Shown here: positions 1 through 5,029 of the stretch, one piece after another | Numbering within the stretch: the stretch's first letter is position 1 | How the letters are laid out: every line of letters begins with the position of its first letter | Assembly: GCA_021812505.1 (NCBI GenBank) | Contig: JAKANG010000166.1 | Coordinates: forward strand, 1 to 5,029 | DNA: 5,029 bases | Source of the DNA: Pseudomonadota bacterium | GTDB taxonomy: Bacteria > Pseudomonadota > Alphaproteobacteria > Rhizobiales > Beijerinckiaceae | Direction: 5' to 3' | Notes under the pieces: generated by a model | Told to the model about the DNA's origin: nothing | Databases searched by the model: none | What the model saw: only the letters and a program-made list of their open reading frames with translations | Translations under genes and position numbers: made by a program

Positions 1-535
1 GCAGGTCGGTGGTCACCACCGCCGGCAGTTTGAGCGTCACGGTCTGCAAACCGCCATCGACCTCGCGGGTCACGTCCACCGAGCCGTCGGCCAGTTCGAC
101 CTTGGAGGCGAAGGTGCCCTGGCCCCAGCCGAGCAAAGCGGCGAGCATCTGGCCGGTCTGGTTGGAATCGTCGTCGATCGCCTGCTTGCCGAGGATGATC
201 AGGCCGGGCTGTTCTTCTGCTGCGACGGCCTTGAGGATTTTGGCGACGGCCAGGGGCTCGACGGTCTCGTCGGTCTTGACCAGCACGCCGCGGTCGGCGC
301 CCATGGCGAGGCCGGTGCGCAGGGTCTCGGTCGCCTGCTGCGGGCCGATGGAAACGACGATGACCTCGGTCGCCTTGCCGGCTTCCTTCAGCCGCAGCGC
401 CTCTTCGACGGCGATTTCGTCGAACGGGTTCATCGACATTTTGACATTGGCGAGCTCAACGCCAGACCCGTCCGTCTTCACCCTGATCTTCACATTATAA
501 TCGACTACCCGCTTCACGGGCACGAGGATTTTCAT
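1..535 (-). CDS. etfB: Electron transfer flavoprotein beta subunit, 3' end outside window
   Basis: This is the beta subunit of the heterodimeric electron transfer flavoprotein, a cytoplasmic carrier that takes electrons from acyl-CoA and related dehydrogenases and passes them to ETF-ubiquinone oxidoreductase. The first 178 residues are visible. The family is usually about 250 residues, so roughly 70 are missing beyond position 1. The N-terminus [19 protein letters not shown] is typical. [17 protein letters not shown] lies at residues 35-51. The nucleotide-binding stretch [17 protein letters not shown] lies at 116-132. Residues 155-175 fit the ETF-beta signature, with R157, D160-G162, Q164, P171 and a closing VVT. 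The ATG at 533-535 is supported by a GGAGG nine bases upstream and by the conserved N-terminus. In this family etfA normally follows directly, but here it would lie outside the window. The upstream neighbour is a cobalamin adenosyltransferase, which fits an acyl-CoA catabolism context. No frameshift or odd residue is seen. Confidence 0.96.
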   Translation of the reverse strand, partial: MKILVPVKRVVDYNVKIRVKTDGSGVELANVKMSMNPFDEIAVEEALRLKEAGKATEVIVVSIGPQQATETLRTGLAMGADRGVLVKTDETVEPLAVAKILKAVAAEEQPGLIILGKQAIDDDSNQTGQMLAALLGWGQGTFASKVELADGSVDVTREVDGGLQTVTLKLPAVVTTDL

Positions 536-544
536 CGGCTTCGG

Positions 545-549
545 CCTCC
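545..549 (-). promoter_or_regulatory. Shine-Dalgarno of etfB
   Basis: On the minus strand GGAGG lies nine bases before the etfB ATG, and it fixes that start. The first two G of the motif also form part of the 3' arm of a possible 5-bp hairpin (548-552 pairing with 561-565), which could partly hide the site. Confidence 0.8.
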
Positions 550-640
550 GGCAGCCCGCAGCCGGCCGCGCCGGAAACGGGCGTTACGCTTTCGCCTGAA
601 AAGGAGCAAGGCGTTGGGACGCCGGCCGGCTCCAGGCGCA

Positions 641-660
641 AGATGACAATTGAACCATCT
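641..660. repeat. Imperfect dyad near the possible etfB promoter
   Basis: Five-base arms AGATG (641-645) and CATCT (656-660) flank a segment containing the palindrome CAATTG (647-652), which is slightly off centre. The dyad touches the proposed -10 box and the expected start of transcription, where an operator would often lie. It is short enough to be chance. Confidence 0.3.
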
Positions 661-687
661 GGTAGTCGCCGCAGTGCAGCAAGTCAA
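659..687 (-). promoter_or_regulatory. Possible sigma-70-type promoter for etfB
   Basis: Read on the minus strand, TTGACT (682-687) resembles the -35 box at five of six positions. After a 17-base spacer comes TACCAG (659-664), which matches the -10 consensus at only three of six. The TTGAC core with a loose -10 is acceptable for alphaproteobacterial housekeeping promoters. The position, about 125 bases before the etfB start inside a 191-base gap, is sensible. It would give a leader of a little over 100 bases. The weak -10 keeps this tentative; etfB could instead be read through from the adenosyltransferase gene. Confidence 0.3.
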
Positions 688-696
688 CGGCGTCGC

Positions 697-706
697 AGTC
701 ATGACT
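697..706. repeat. Perfect 10-bp palindrome upstream of etfB
   Basis: AGTCATGACT is an exact palindrome in the gap between the adenosyltransferase and etfB. It lies nine bases upstream of the proposed -35 box. It may be a regulator half-site pair. No second copy of the whole palindrome was noticed in the window, and I cannot name a regulator. Confidence 0.35.
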
Positions 707-726
707 ATGGCCAAGATCGGCCCATT

Positions 727-1302
727 CTAGCGGTTCTTTCCCGGCTTCCAGAGGATGTCGCCGGCGCCGTCATTATTGGCGATCCGCGCGGTGACGAAAA
801 GGAAATCCGAAAGGCGGTTGATGAACTGCAGGGTGGGTTCGCCGACGCTTTCGCCCGAGGCGACGAGCGCCACCATCCGCCGTTCGGCGCGGCGGCAGAC
901 GGCGCGGGCGAGATGCAGGGCGGCGGCCGCGGCGGAGCCGCCGGGCAGGACGAAAGAACGAAGCGGAGCGAGGCGGGCGTTCAAGGCGTCGATCTCCTGC
1001 TCCAGCCGGACGACCTGCGTCGGCGCAATGCGCAGGGGCTCATAGCCGAGCGGTTTTTCGGAGGGCGGCGTCGCCAGATCGGCGCCGAGATCGAACAGGT
1101 CGTTCTGTATGCGTTCCAGCATGGCGTCGAGTTCGGGCATGGCGGCCGTGGACAGGCGCGCGAGACCGACAGCGGAATTGGCTTCGTCGACGTCGCCATA
1201 GGCTTCGACGCGCGTGTCGCATTTGGGGCGTCTTTCGCCGCTGGCGAGGCCGGTTGAGCCGTCGTCGCCGGTCCTGGTGTAGATCTTGTTCAGTTTCACC
1301 AT
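727..1302 (-). CDS. PduO-type ATP:cob(I)alamin adenosyltransferase
   Basis: This 191-residue protein is a full-length member of the PduO/MMAB (Cob_adeno_trans) family. The family moves the 5'-deoxyadenosyl group of ATP to the cobalt of cob(I)alamin or cob(I)yrinate diamide, forming adenosylcobalamin in the cytoplasm, usually as a trimer. The ATP-binding N-terminus is IYTRTGDDGSTGL (residues 7-19). YGDVDEANS follows at 35-43, FVLPGGS at 117-123, ARAVCRRAERR at 132-142, NRLSDFLFVTAR at 162-173, and the end LWKPGK at 184-189. The Phe of FVLPGGS and the Arg residues of the CRRAERR region are the parts known to shape the cobalamin/ATP site. The ATG at 1300-1302 is chosen because MVKLNKIYTRTGD is the usual family start and an in-frame stop lies only 18 bases upstream. 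Its Shine-Dalgarno is weak (GAGAAAG at 1313-1319). Rhizobial annotations often use generic names such as cobO or pduO, so no symbol is assigned. Its placement before etfB suggests service to a B12-dependent mutase such as methylmalonyl-CoA mutase; this is inference. Confidence 0.95.
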   Translation of the reverse strand: MVKLNKIYTRTGDDGSTGLASGERRPKCDTRVEAYGDVDEANSAVGLARLSTAAMPELDAMLERIQNDLFDLGADLATPPSEKPLGYEPLRIAPTQVVRLEQEIDALNARLAPLRSFVLPGGSAAAAALHLARAVCRRAERRMVALVASGESVGEPTLQFINRLSDFLFVTARIANNDGAGDILWKPGKNR

Positions 1303-1410
1303 GAAGACGCCGCTTTCTCAAAGGTCTCGATGGCGCGACAGCAAACAGGGCCGCGCCGGAAAGTAAATTGGAAAATCCGCCCATATTGCGAACGGCCGCC
1401 GCGGCCCGGC
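1303..1410 (-). promoter_or_regulatory. 108-base intergenic gap with AT-rich patch, possible weak promoter
   Basis: The gap separates the TIGR02302 gene from the adenosyltransferase gene. Positions about 1361-1388 are clearly richer in A+T than their surroundings. On the minus strand they include TTCGCA, which matches the -35 box at four of six positions, and about 17 bases later AATTTA, a poor -10. The patch could hold a promoter for the adenosyltransferase, but no clean consensus pair is present. No convincing small gene fits in the gap. Confidence 0.2.
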
Positions 1411-1421
1411 TCAGTCGGGCC
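1403..1421 (-). terminator. Hairpin over the stop codon of the TIGR02302 gene
   Basis: GGCCCG (1403-1408) and CGGGCC (1416-1421) form a perfect 6-bp GC stem with a 7-base loop that contains the TGA stop (1411-1413). The transcript after the stem is GC-rich with no U run, so this is not a canonical intrinsic terminator. It may only slow transcription or stabilise the 3' end, or it may be chance in GC-rich DNA. Confidence 0.25.
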
Positions 1422-3921
1422 TGATCAGGCGTTCGAGATAATCCAGCTCCTCGCGGGCGCGGCGGGGGTCGGCGAGGCGCCGGCGCAATTCTTCTAGCAC
1501 TCTGCGCGCCCTTTGCGTCGCCGTGGGGTCGGCGCCCTGCTGACTGCCGGCGTTGCCGACCGACCCCTGGCTCTCGCGGCCCTGGTAGCCCCGCCCGCCC
1601 TGGCGTTTCTCGCCGTCCCGCCCGTTCCCTTCGGCCTGGGCCGCCGCCTCGGCGGCGCCCTTGCGCAATCCGTCGAGAGCGCGCGCTTGCGCGCTCAGGG
1701 CCGAGGCATCGTCGCCTTTGCGCAGCGCGTTTTCCGCCTGTTTCATGGCGGTCTCCGCCTCGGACAAGCCCTCGGAGCTTGAGCCCTTGGCGGCTTCCGC
1801 CTGTCGCTTCAGGGAGTCGAGCTTTTCGCGCAAATGCTGCTGACGTTGCGCGAGTTCGTCCCGGGACGACGTTCCCTGTCCTTCCTGGCCCTGCGACTCT
1901 TGGCCCTGGGACTCCTGGCCCTGGGACTCCTGGCTCTGCTGTTGTGCGCCGGAAGGCCGCCCGCCGGGCTGCGGGGCCTCGGATGCGTTGCGGCTCGCGC
2001 GGTCTTGCGAAAAAGTGTCATCGCGCAGCTTCTGCTGCTCGCGCATCATCCTGTCGATGTCGCGTAGCGTCCGGCGGGCGCCAGCGGCCTGCGATGGACG
2101 CGCGTTGCGCATGTTTTCGAGCATGTCCTCCATGCGGTCGAGCATGCGCATGGCGGCGGCCTTGTCGCCTTCGCGGGCCGCCTCCGCCATGCGGTCGAGC
2201 ATGGATTTGAAATCCTTCGGCGTGACCAGGCGGTTGTCGCCGTGCCCCGTATCTTGCGCCTGCCCCTGTTTCGCGGCCCTTTCCTGCATTGCGGCGAAAT
2301 AGCGGTCGAGCGCCTTTTGCAAACGCGCGGTCAGTCGCGCGATCTCCTCGTTCGAGGCGCCGCTTTTCAGCGCGTCGCGCAGGGCCTGCTCGGCCGCCTT
2401 GAGGTCGCGCTCGGCCTGCGGAACGCCGCCTTCCTCGATATGCAGGGCCATTTGCCACAGCAGATCGACCACCGCCACAAGGTCGGCGTCGTTGCGGGCG
2501 TGGCGCAGCGAGTCATGGACGACGCGAAGTCCGAGATAGACGCCGAAATCGGGCGTGAAATATTCCGGCGACCGCATCAGCGCGTCGATCGCCGTGAGCA
2601 CGTTGCCTTTCTGCCAGGCGTCGAGGGCGAGAATTCGCCTTTGCTCGACCAGCGCCAGCGCCAGCGGATTGGTGAAAACCTTGCCCGGAAGGACATAATG
2701 GCTGATGACGGCCCGGCCTTCATTGCCCGCGTCGTCGTGAACGGCGAGAGTGAGGTCGACCTGGGCGCCGGCATAGGGGCTGTCGCTCCAGTCGAGCGTG
2801 GTCGCGCCCTCGCCCAATCCGCCGGGTCCCGCCGGCAGTTCGAGCGATCCGCCGGGCGGCCGCACGAGAGGGTGGGCCGTCGCGGAGGTTTCCGTGGCCA
2901 GGGGCGTGGCGGTGGCTTCCGCGTCATGGGCGCCATAATCGTCCTCGATCCGGTAGCGCAGCTCGAACGAGCCACGGAGATTGGTCTTCGGCGCGGCGGT
3001 CGGGGTGATTTTCGGCGGCAGGTCGGGAATCGCCCTCAGGGCCAGGCTCGCGATTTCGCTTTGGCCAAGCCCCAACCTCAGGCGTGCGTCGCCGAGCAGC
3101 CGGAAGCGCCGCTCCTTTGATGTTTCGTCGTGATTGGCCGCTGGCTTCAAGGCGGCTATGCGGCCTTGAACGGCGACGCGCAGATTTGCGGCGTTGACGG
3201 CGCGCACGATAATGATCGAGCCGACCGGGGCGGAAATCGCGGCGTTGTCCTTCAGCGGCAGGACGATGGGCGGGCGTCCCGTGTAGGGCGGCGGATCGAT
3301 CCAGGCGTCGATGCGCGAGGGCGCGCTCGCTTCCGCCTGAAGCCGCCAGTCGAAGGCGGCGGCGAGCCGCGCGTATTTCTCCGGCCCGGCGATGAAACCC
3401 ATGACCAACAAAGAGATAACAGCCAGGGCGCCCAAGGCGTAGGGATCTTCCCGCCACAGGCGGGGCGCGGGCGCGATCGGCCGCAGCCGGGCGGCGCTCC
3501 GGGCCGCGCGGCGCTGATGAAGCCGCCACAGCGACGCCGTGCGCGGGTCGCCGTCATTGGCCAGATGGTCGGCGAGAGCCGCGGCCGGCGCGGCCGGGTC
3601 GCCGGCGTCCAGCGCGTCGCGCGCCTCCCCCGCGCCCGGCCAGGACAAGCCGCGCAGACGATAAAGCGCTGTGGCGAGAGCGGCCGCCAGCGCCGAAACG
3701 CCGAGAATGCGCGCCAGAGACGGCGCGCCAAGCCAGAGTCCGGTCCAACTCAGGGCGACGAAAAAGGCGATGACGAGCGCGGCAGGGAGCAAGGCGCGGG
3801 CAAGCCGCTCGAAGGCCAGCGCGCCCCAGGCCAAAAACGCCAGGCGGCGCGGCCGCGTCTCGCGCCAAGCCGCGACGCCGGCGCGGATTGCATTCCGGAA
3901 AGCCAGTAAAACGTCCTTCAC
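1411..3921 (-). CDS. TIGR02302 / DUF4175-family membrane-anchored protein of unknown function
   Basis: This 836-residue protein matches the large alphaproteobacterial TIGR02302 (DUF4175) family in length, layout and place after lysA. Its function is not known. Hydrophobic segments lie at about 43-64, 71-88 and 161-179. Arginine-rich flanks before the first and third suggest, by the positive-inside rule, that everything after residue 180 is periplasmic. The motif AWIDPPPYTGRPPIVLP is at 206-222. A beta-rich region with RIEDDYGAHDAEA (324-336) runs to about 412. The part from about 415 to 640 is charged and helical, with Met/Arg-rich stretches (573-630). A Gln/Gly/Ser low-complexity segment (650-685) holds the SQGQE repeat. 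A second helical stretch (686-765), a Gly-rich linker and a charged helix (801-833) finish the protein. The start is GTG at 3919-3921, with CGAGG nine bases upstream. No in-frame ATG lies between it and the preceding stop, and the next Met (174) would remove two membrane segments. It sits 49 bases after lysA and is probably co-transcribed. Confidence 0.9.
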   Translation of the reverse strand: MKDVLLAFRNAIRAGVAAWRETRPRRLAFLAWGALAFERLARALLPAALVIAFFVALSWTGLWLGAPSLARILGVSALAAALATALYRLRGLSWPGAGEARDALDAGDPAAPAAALADHLANDGDPRTASLWRLHQRRAARSAARLRPIAPAPRLWREDPYALGALAVISLLVMGFIAGPEKYARLAAAFDWRLQAEASAPSRIDAWIDPPPYTGRPPIVLPLKDNAAISAPVGSIIIVRAVNAANLRVAVQGRIAALKPAANHDETSKERRFRLLGDARLRLGLGQSEIASLALRAIPDLPPKITPTAAPKTNLRGSFELRYRIEDDYGAHDAEATATPLATETSATAHPLVRPPGGSLELPAGPGGLGEGATTLDWSDSPYAGAQVDLTLAVHDDAGNEGRAVISHYVLPGKVFTNPLALALVEQRRILALDAWQKGNVLTAIDALMRSPEYFTPDFGVYLGLRVVHDSLRHARNDADLVAVVDLLWQMALHIEEGGVPQAERDLKAAEQALRDALKSGASNEEIARLTARLQKALDRYFAAMQERAAKQGQAQDTGHGDNRLVTPKDFKSMLDRMAEAAREGDKAAAMRMLDRMEDMLENMRNARPSQAAGARRTLRDIDRMMREQQKLRDDTFSQDRASRNASEAPQPGGRPSGAQQQSQESQGQESQGQESQGQEGQGTSSRDELAQRQQHLREKLDSLKRQAEAAKGSSSEGLSEAETAMKQAENALRKGDDASALSAQARALDGLRKGAAEAAAQAEGNGRDGEKRQGGRGYQGRESQGSVGNAGSQQGADPTATQRARRVLEELRRRLADPRRAREELDYLERLIRPD
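1677..1696. repeat. Inverted repeat inside the TIGR02302 gene
   Basis: GAGCGCGC (1677-1684) and GCGCGCTC (1689-1696) form a perfect 8-bp stem with a 4-base loop. It encodes an Ala/Arg/Gln-rich helical part of the protein, so it most likely reflects GC-rich codon use rather than a regulatory role. Confidence 0.45.
1886..1938 (-). repeat. 15-base in-frame tandem repeat, about 3.5 copies
   Basis: The unit TGGCCCTGGGACTCC (plus strand) occurs identically at 1901-1915 and 1916-1930, with two mismatches at 1886-1900, and as a partial, diverged copy at 1931-1938. On the coding strand each unit encodes the pentapeptide ESQGQ, giving the SQGQE run near residues 662-683 of the TIGR02302 protein. Because the unit is a multiple of three, gain or loss of copies keeps the reading frame. 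The near identity of two copies points to recent slippage. Confidence 0.85.
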
Positions 3922-3930
3922 GCGCCGGCG

Positions 3931-3935
3931 CCTCG
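3931..3935 (-). promoter_or_regulatory. Shine-Dalgarno of the TIGR02302 gene
   Basis: CGAGG on the minus strand lies nine bases before the GTG start codon, inside the 49-base gap after lysA. It supports the GTG as the true start, since there is no alternative ATG nearby. Confidence 0.6.
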
Positions 3936-3970
3936 ATTGACCCGATGAGATTTCGCGCCGAAGGGAGGCT

Positions 3971-5029
3971 TCATGTCAACCAGGGCGGAACTTTGTCGAG
4001 CCCGATCAAACTCTCGTAATCGCCGCGCGGCCGGATCACCGCGCGCTTTTCGCCATCGACGAGGATTTCGGGAACGAGCAGGCGCGAATTATAGGTGCCG
4101 GCCTGGACCGCGCCATAGGCGCCCGCCGACATCACCGCCAGCAGGTCGCCGGGCCTGGGCTCCGGCAGATCGCGGCTGCGGGCGAGGAAATCCCCGGTTT
4201 CGCAAACCGGGCCGACGAGATCGGCCGTGATGCGCTTCGCGCCTTCGCCCGGCGCGACGACAGGGAAAATGTCATGATGCGCTTCATAAAGCGTCGGGCG
4301 GACAAGATCGTTCATCGCGGCGTCGACGACGATGAAATTTTTCGCCGCGCCATGTTTCACATAGATCACGCGGGTCACCAGGATTCCCGCGTTGCCGACG
4401 ATCAGGCGCCCCGGCTCGAAGATCAGCTTTGTTTCCAATGGCTTGATATGGCGGCGCACGATTTCGGCATAAAGCTGGGGATGGTAGCTCGCCGGGTCGT
4501 CCCGCTCGGAATAGGGAATCCCTAAGCCCCCGCCGAGATCGACGTGATGGAGGGAATGGCCGTCGGCGCGCAATTGCCGCACGAAATCCGCCAGCAGCGC
4601 GAAGGCGTTGTCGAAGGGCGCGAGATCGGTGATCTGCGAGCCGATATGCATGTCGACGCCGGCGACGTCGATTCCGGGAAGTTTCGCGGCCCGAGTGTAA
4701 ACCTCGCGGGCGACGGAAATGGGGATGCCGAACTTATTTTCCGATTTTCCGGTCGAGATTTTGGCGTGGGTCTTCGCATCCACATCCGGATTGACGCGAA
4801 TCGCGATCTTGGCGGTCTGGCCACGCGCCGAGGCGATCTGGGCGATGCGCTCCAGCTCGGGCTCGGATTCGACATTAAAACAGAGGATGCCGTAGTCGAG
4901 CGCCAGCGCGATCTCGCGGTCGGTCTTGCCGACGCCCGAAAAAGTGACGCGTTCGCCGGGAATTTTCGCCGCCTGCGCCCGGCGCAATTCGCCCTCGGAC
5001 ACGACGTCCATGCCGGCGCACATGCCGGC
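3971..5029 (-). CDS. lysA: Diaminopimelate decarboxylase, 5' end outside window
   Basis: This PLP-dependent, fold-type III enzyme decarboxylates meso-2,6-diaminopimelate to L-lysine in the cytoplasm, the last step of lysine synthesis. The C-terminal 352 residues are visible. Family members are about 420 residues, so some 70 are missing, including the start codon and the PLP-binding Lys of the YAVKAN-type motif. The visible part opens with GMDVVSEGELRRA and FSGVGKT. HIGSQ (4634-4648) and the glycine-rich DLGGGLGIPY (from 4540 down) belong to the PLP site. EPGR is at 4406-4417. CETGD (4190-4204) carries the Cys that acts across the dimer interface. GAYGAVQAGTYNSR near the end holds the conserved Tyr. 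The tail GLDKVPPWLT is typical of the alphaproteobacterial form. The Met codon at 5021-5023 is internal, not a start, because the frame is open to the edge. CETGD rather than the common CESGD is a mild variation. No break is seen. Confidence 0.96.
   Translation of the reverse strand, partial: AGMCAGMDVVSEGELRRAQAAKIPGERVTFSGVGKTDREIALALDYGILCFNVESEPELERIAQIASARGQTAKIAIRVNPDVDAKTHAKISTGKSENKFGIPISVAREVYTRAAKLPGIDVAGVDMHIGSQITDLAPFDNAFALLADFVRQLRADGHSLHHVDLGGGLGIPYSERDDPASYHPQLYAEIVRRHIKPLETKLIFEPGRLIVGNAGILVTRVIYVKHGAAKNFIVVDAAMNDLVRPTLYEAHHDIFPVVAPGEGAKRITADLVGPVCETGDFLARSRDLPEPRPGDLLAVMSAGAYGAVQAGTYNSRLLVPEILVDGEKRAVIRPRGDYESLIGLDKVPPWLT

Noticed and set aside
9..500. Plus-strand open frame of 163 codons opposite etfB
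   Set aside because: It is the complement of a gene with a full ETF-beta signature, and its Ser/Thr/Ala-rich product looks like an antisense shadow.
621..630. Palindrome GCCGGCCGGC in the gap before etfB
   Set aside because: Pure G/C palindromes of this length are common in DNA of this composition, and nothing around it adds support.
532..714. 60-codon minus-strand frame in the gap before etfB, whose TGA overlaps the etfB ATG as ATGA
   Set aside because: The overlap is suggestive of coupling, but the start is a TTG with no good ribosome binding site. The product is Arg-rich with no recognisable features, and etfB has its own GGAGG.
643..1257. Plus-strand open frame of 204 codons opposite the adenosyltransferase
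   Set aside because: The minus-strand gene shows all family motifs in this interval. The plus-strand product has none and is low in complexity.
1040..1384. 114-codon minus-strand frame starting in the 108-base gap, considered as a remnant of a small membrane protein
   Set aside because: The first 27 codons have one mildly hydrophobic stretch, but there is no ribosome binding site and no HIG1-type motif. The rest runs out of frame through the adenosyltransferase gene as an Arg-rich shadow.
2242..3120. Plus-strand open frame of 292 codons opposite the TIGR02302 gene
   Set aside because: It lies wholly antisense to a well-supported gene. Its product is Arg/Gly/Gln-rich with no recognisable domain. 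Long antisense frames are expected in GC-rich DNA.
3130..3909. Plus-strand open frame of 259 codons opposite the start of the TIGR02302 gene
   Set aside because: It is antisense to the membrane-segment region, has shadow-like Arg/Gly-rich composition, and resembles no family.

Overview
The window is a compact, GC-rich stretch (about two thirds G+C by eye) in which every supported gene lies on the minus strand. Read in transcription order, from high to low coordinates, the genes are: lysA (diaminopimelate decarboxylase; its N-terminus is cut off by the right edge), a large membrane-anchored TIGR02302/DUF4175-type protein of unknown function, a PduO-type cob(I)alamin adenosyltransferase, and etfB (electron transfer flavoprotein beta subunit; its C-terminus is cut off by the left edge). 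TIGR02302 is essentially an alphaproteobacterial family, and lysA followed by a TIGR02302 gene is an arrangement known from Rhizobiales/Hyphomicrobiales. Adenosyltransferase followed by etfB, with etfA expected next, is also familiar from that group. I infer a rhizobial-type alphaproteobacterium. Species or genus cannot be fixed from this sequence.

Layout: 3971-5029 lysA (partial); a 49-base gap that carries a Shine-Dalgarno for the next gene; 1411-3921 TIGR02302 protein with a GTG start; a 108-base gap with a hairpin at its upstream end and an AT-rich patch; 727-1302 adenosyltransferase; a 191-base gap with a possible promoter, two small dyads and a good Shine-Dalgarno; 1-535 etfB (partial). 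There is no stretch over 300 bases without a gene. I see no tRNA, rRNA, CRISPR array, insertion sequence or phage gene.

Functionally the window joins two modules. The lysA/TIGR02302 pair combines the last step of lysine synthesis with a protein predicted to sit in the inner membrane, with a long periplasmic part ending in charged, helical and Gln/Gly-rich sequence. The second pair makes adenosylcobalamin, the cofactor of enzymes such as methylmalonyl-CoA mutase, and the electron carrier that takes electrons from acyl-CoA dehydrogenases. Both fit acyl-CoA and propionyl-CoA catabolism. The short gaps allow read-through, but the 108- and 191-base gaps are large enough for separate promoters.

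I found no convincing undescribed system. The points most worth a second look are the uncharacterised TIGR02302 protein with its 15-base in-frame tandem repeat, and the palindromes upstream of etfB.
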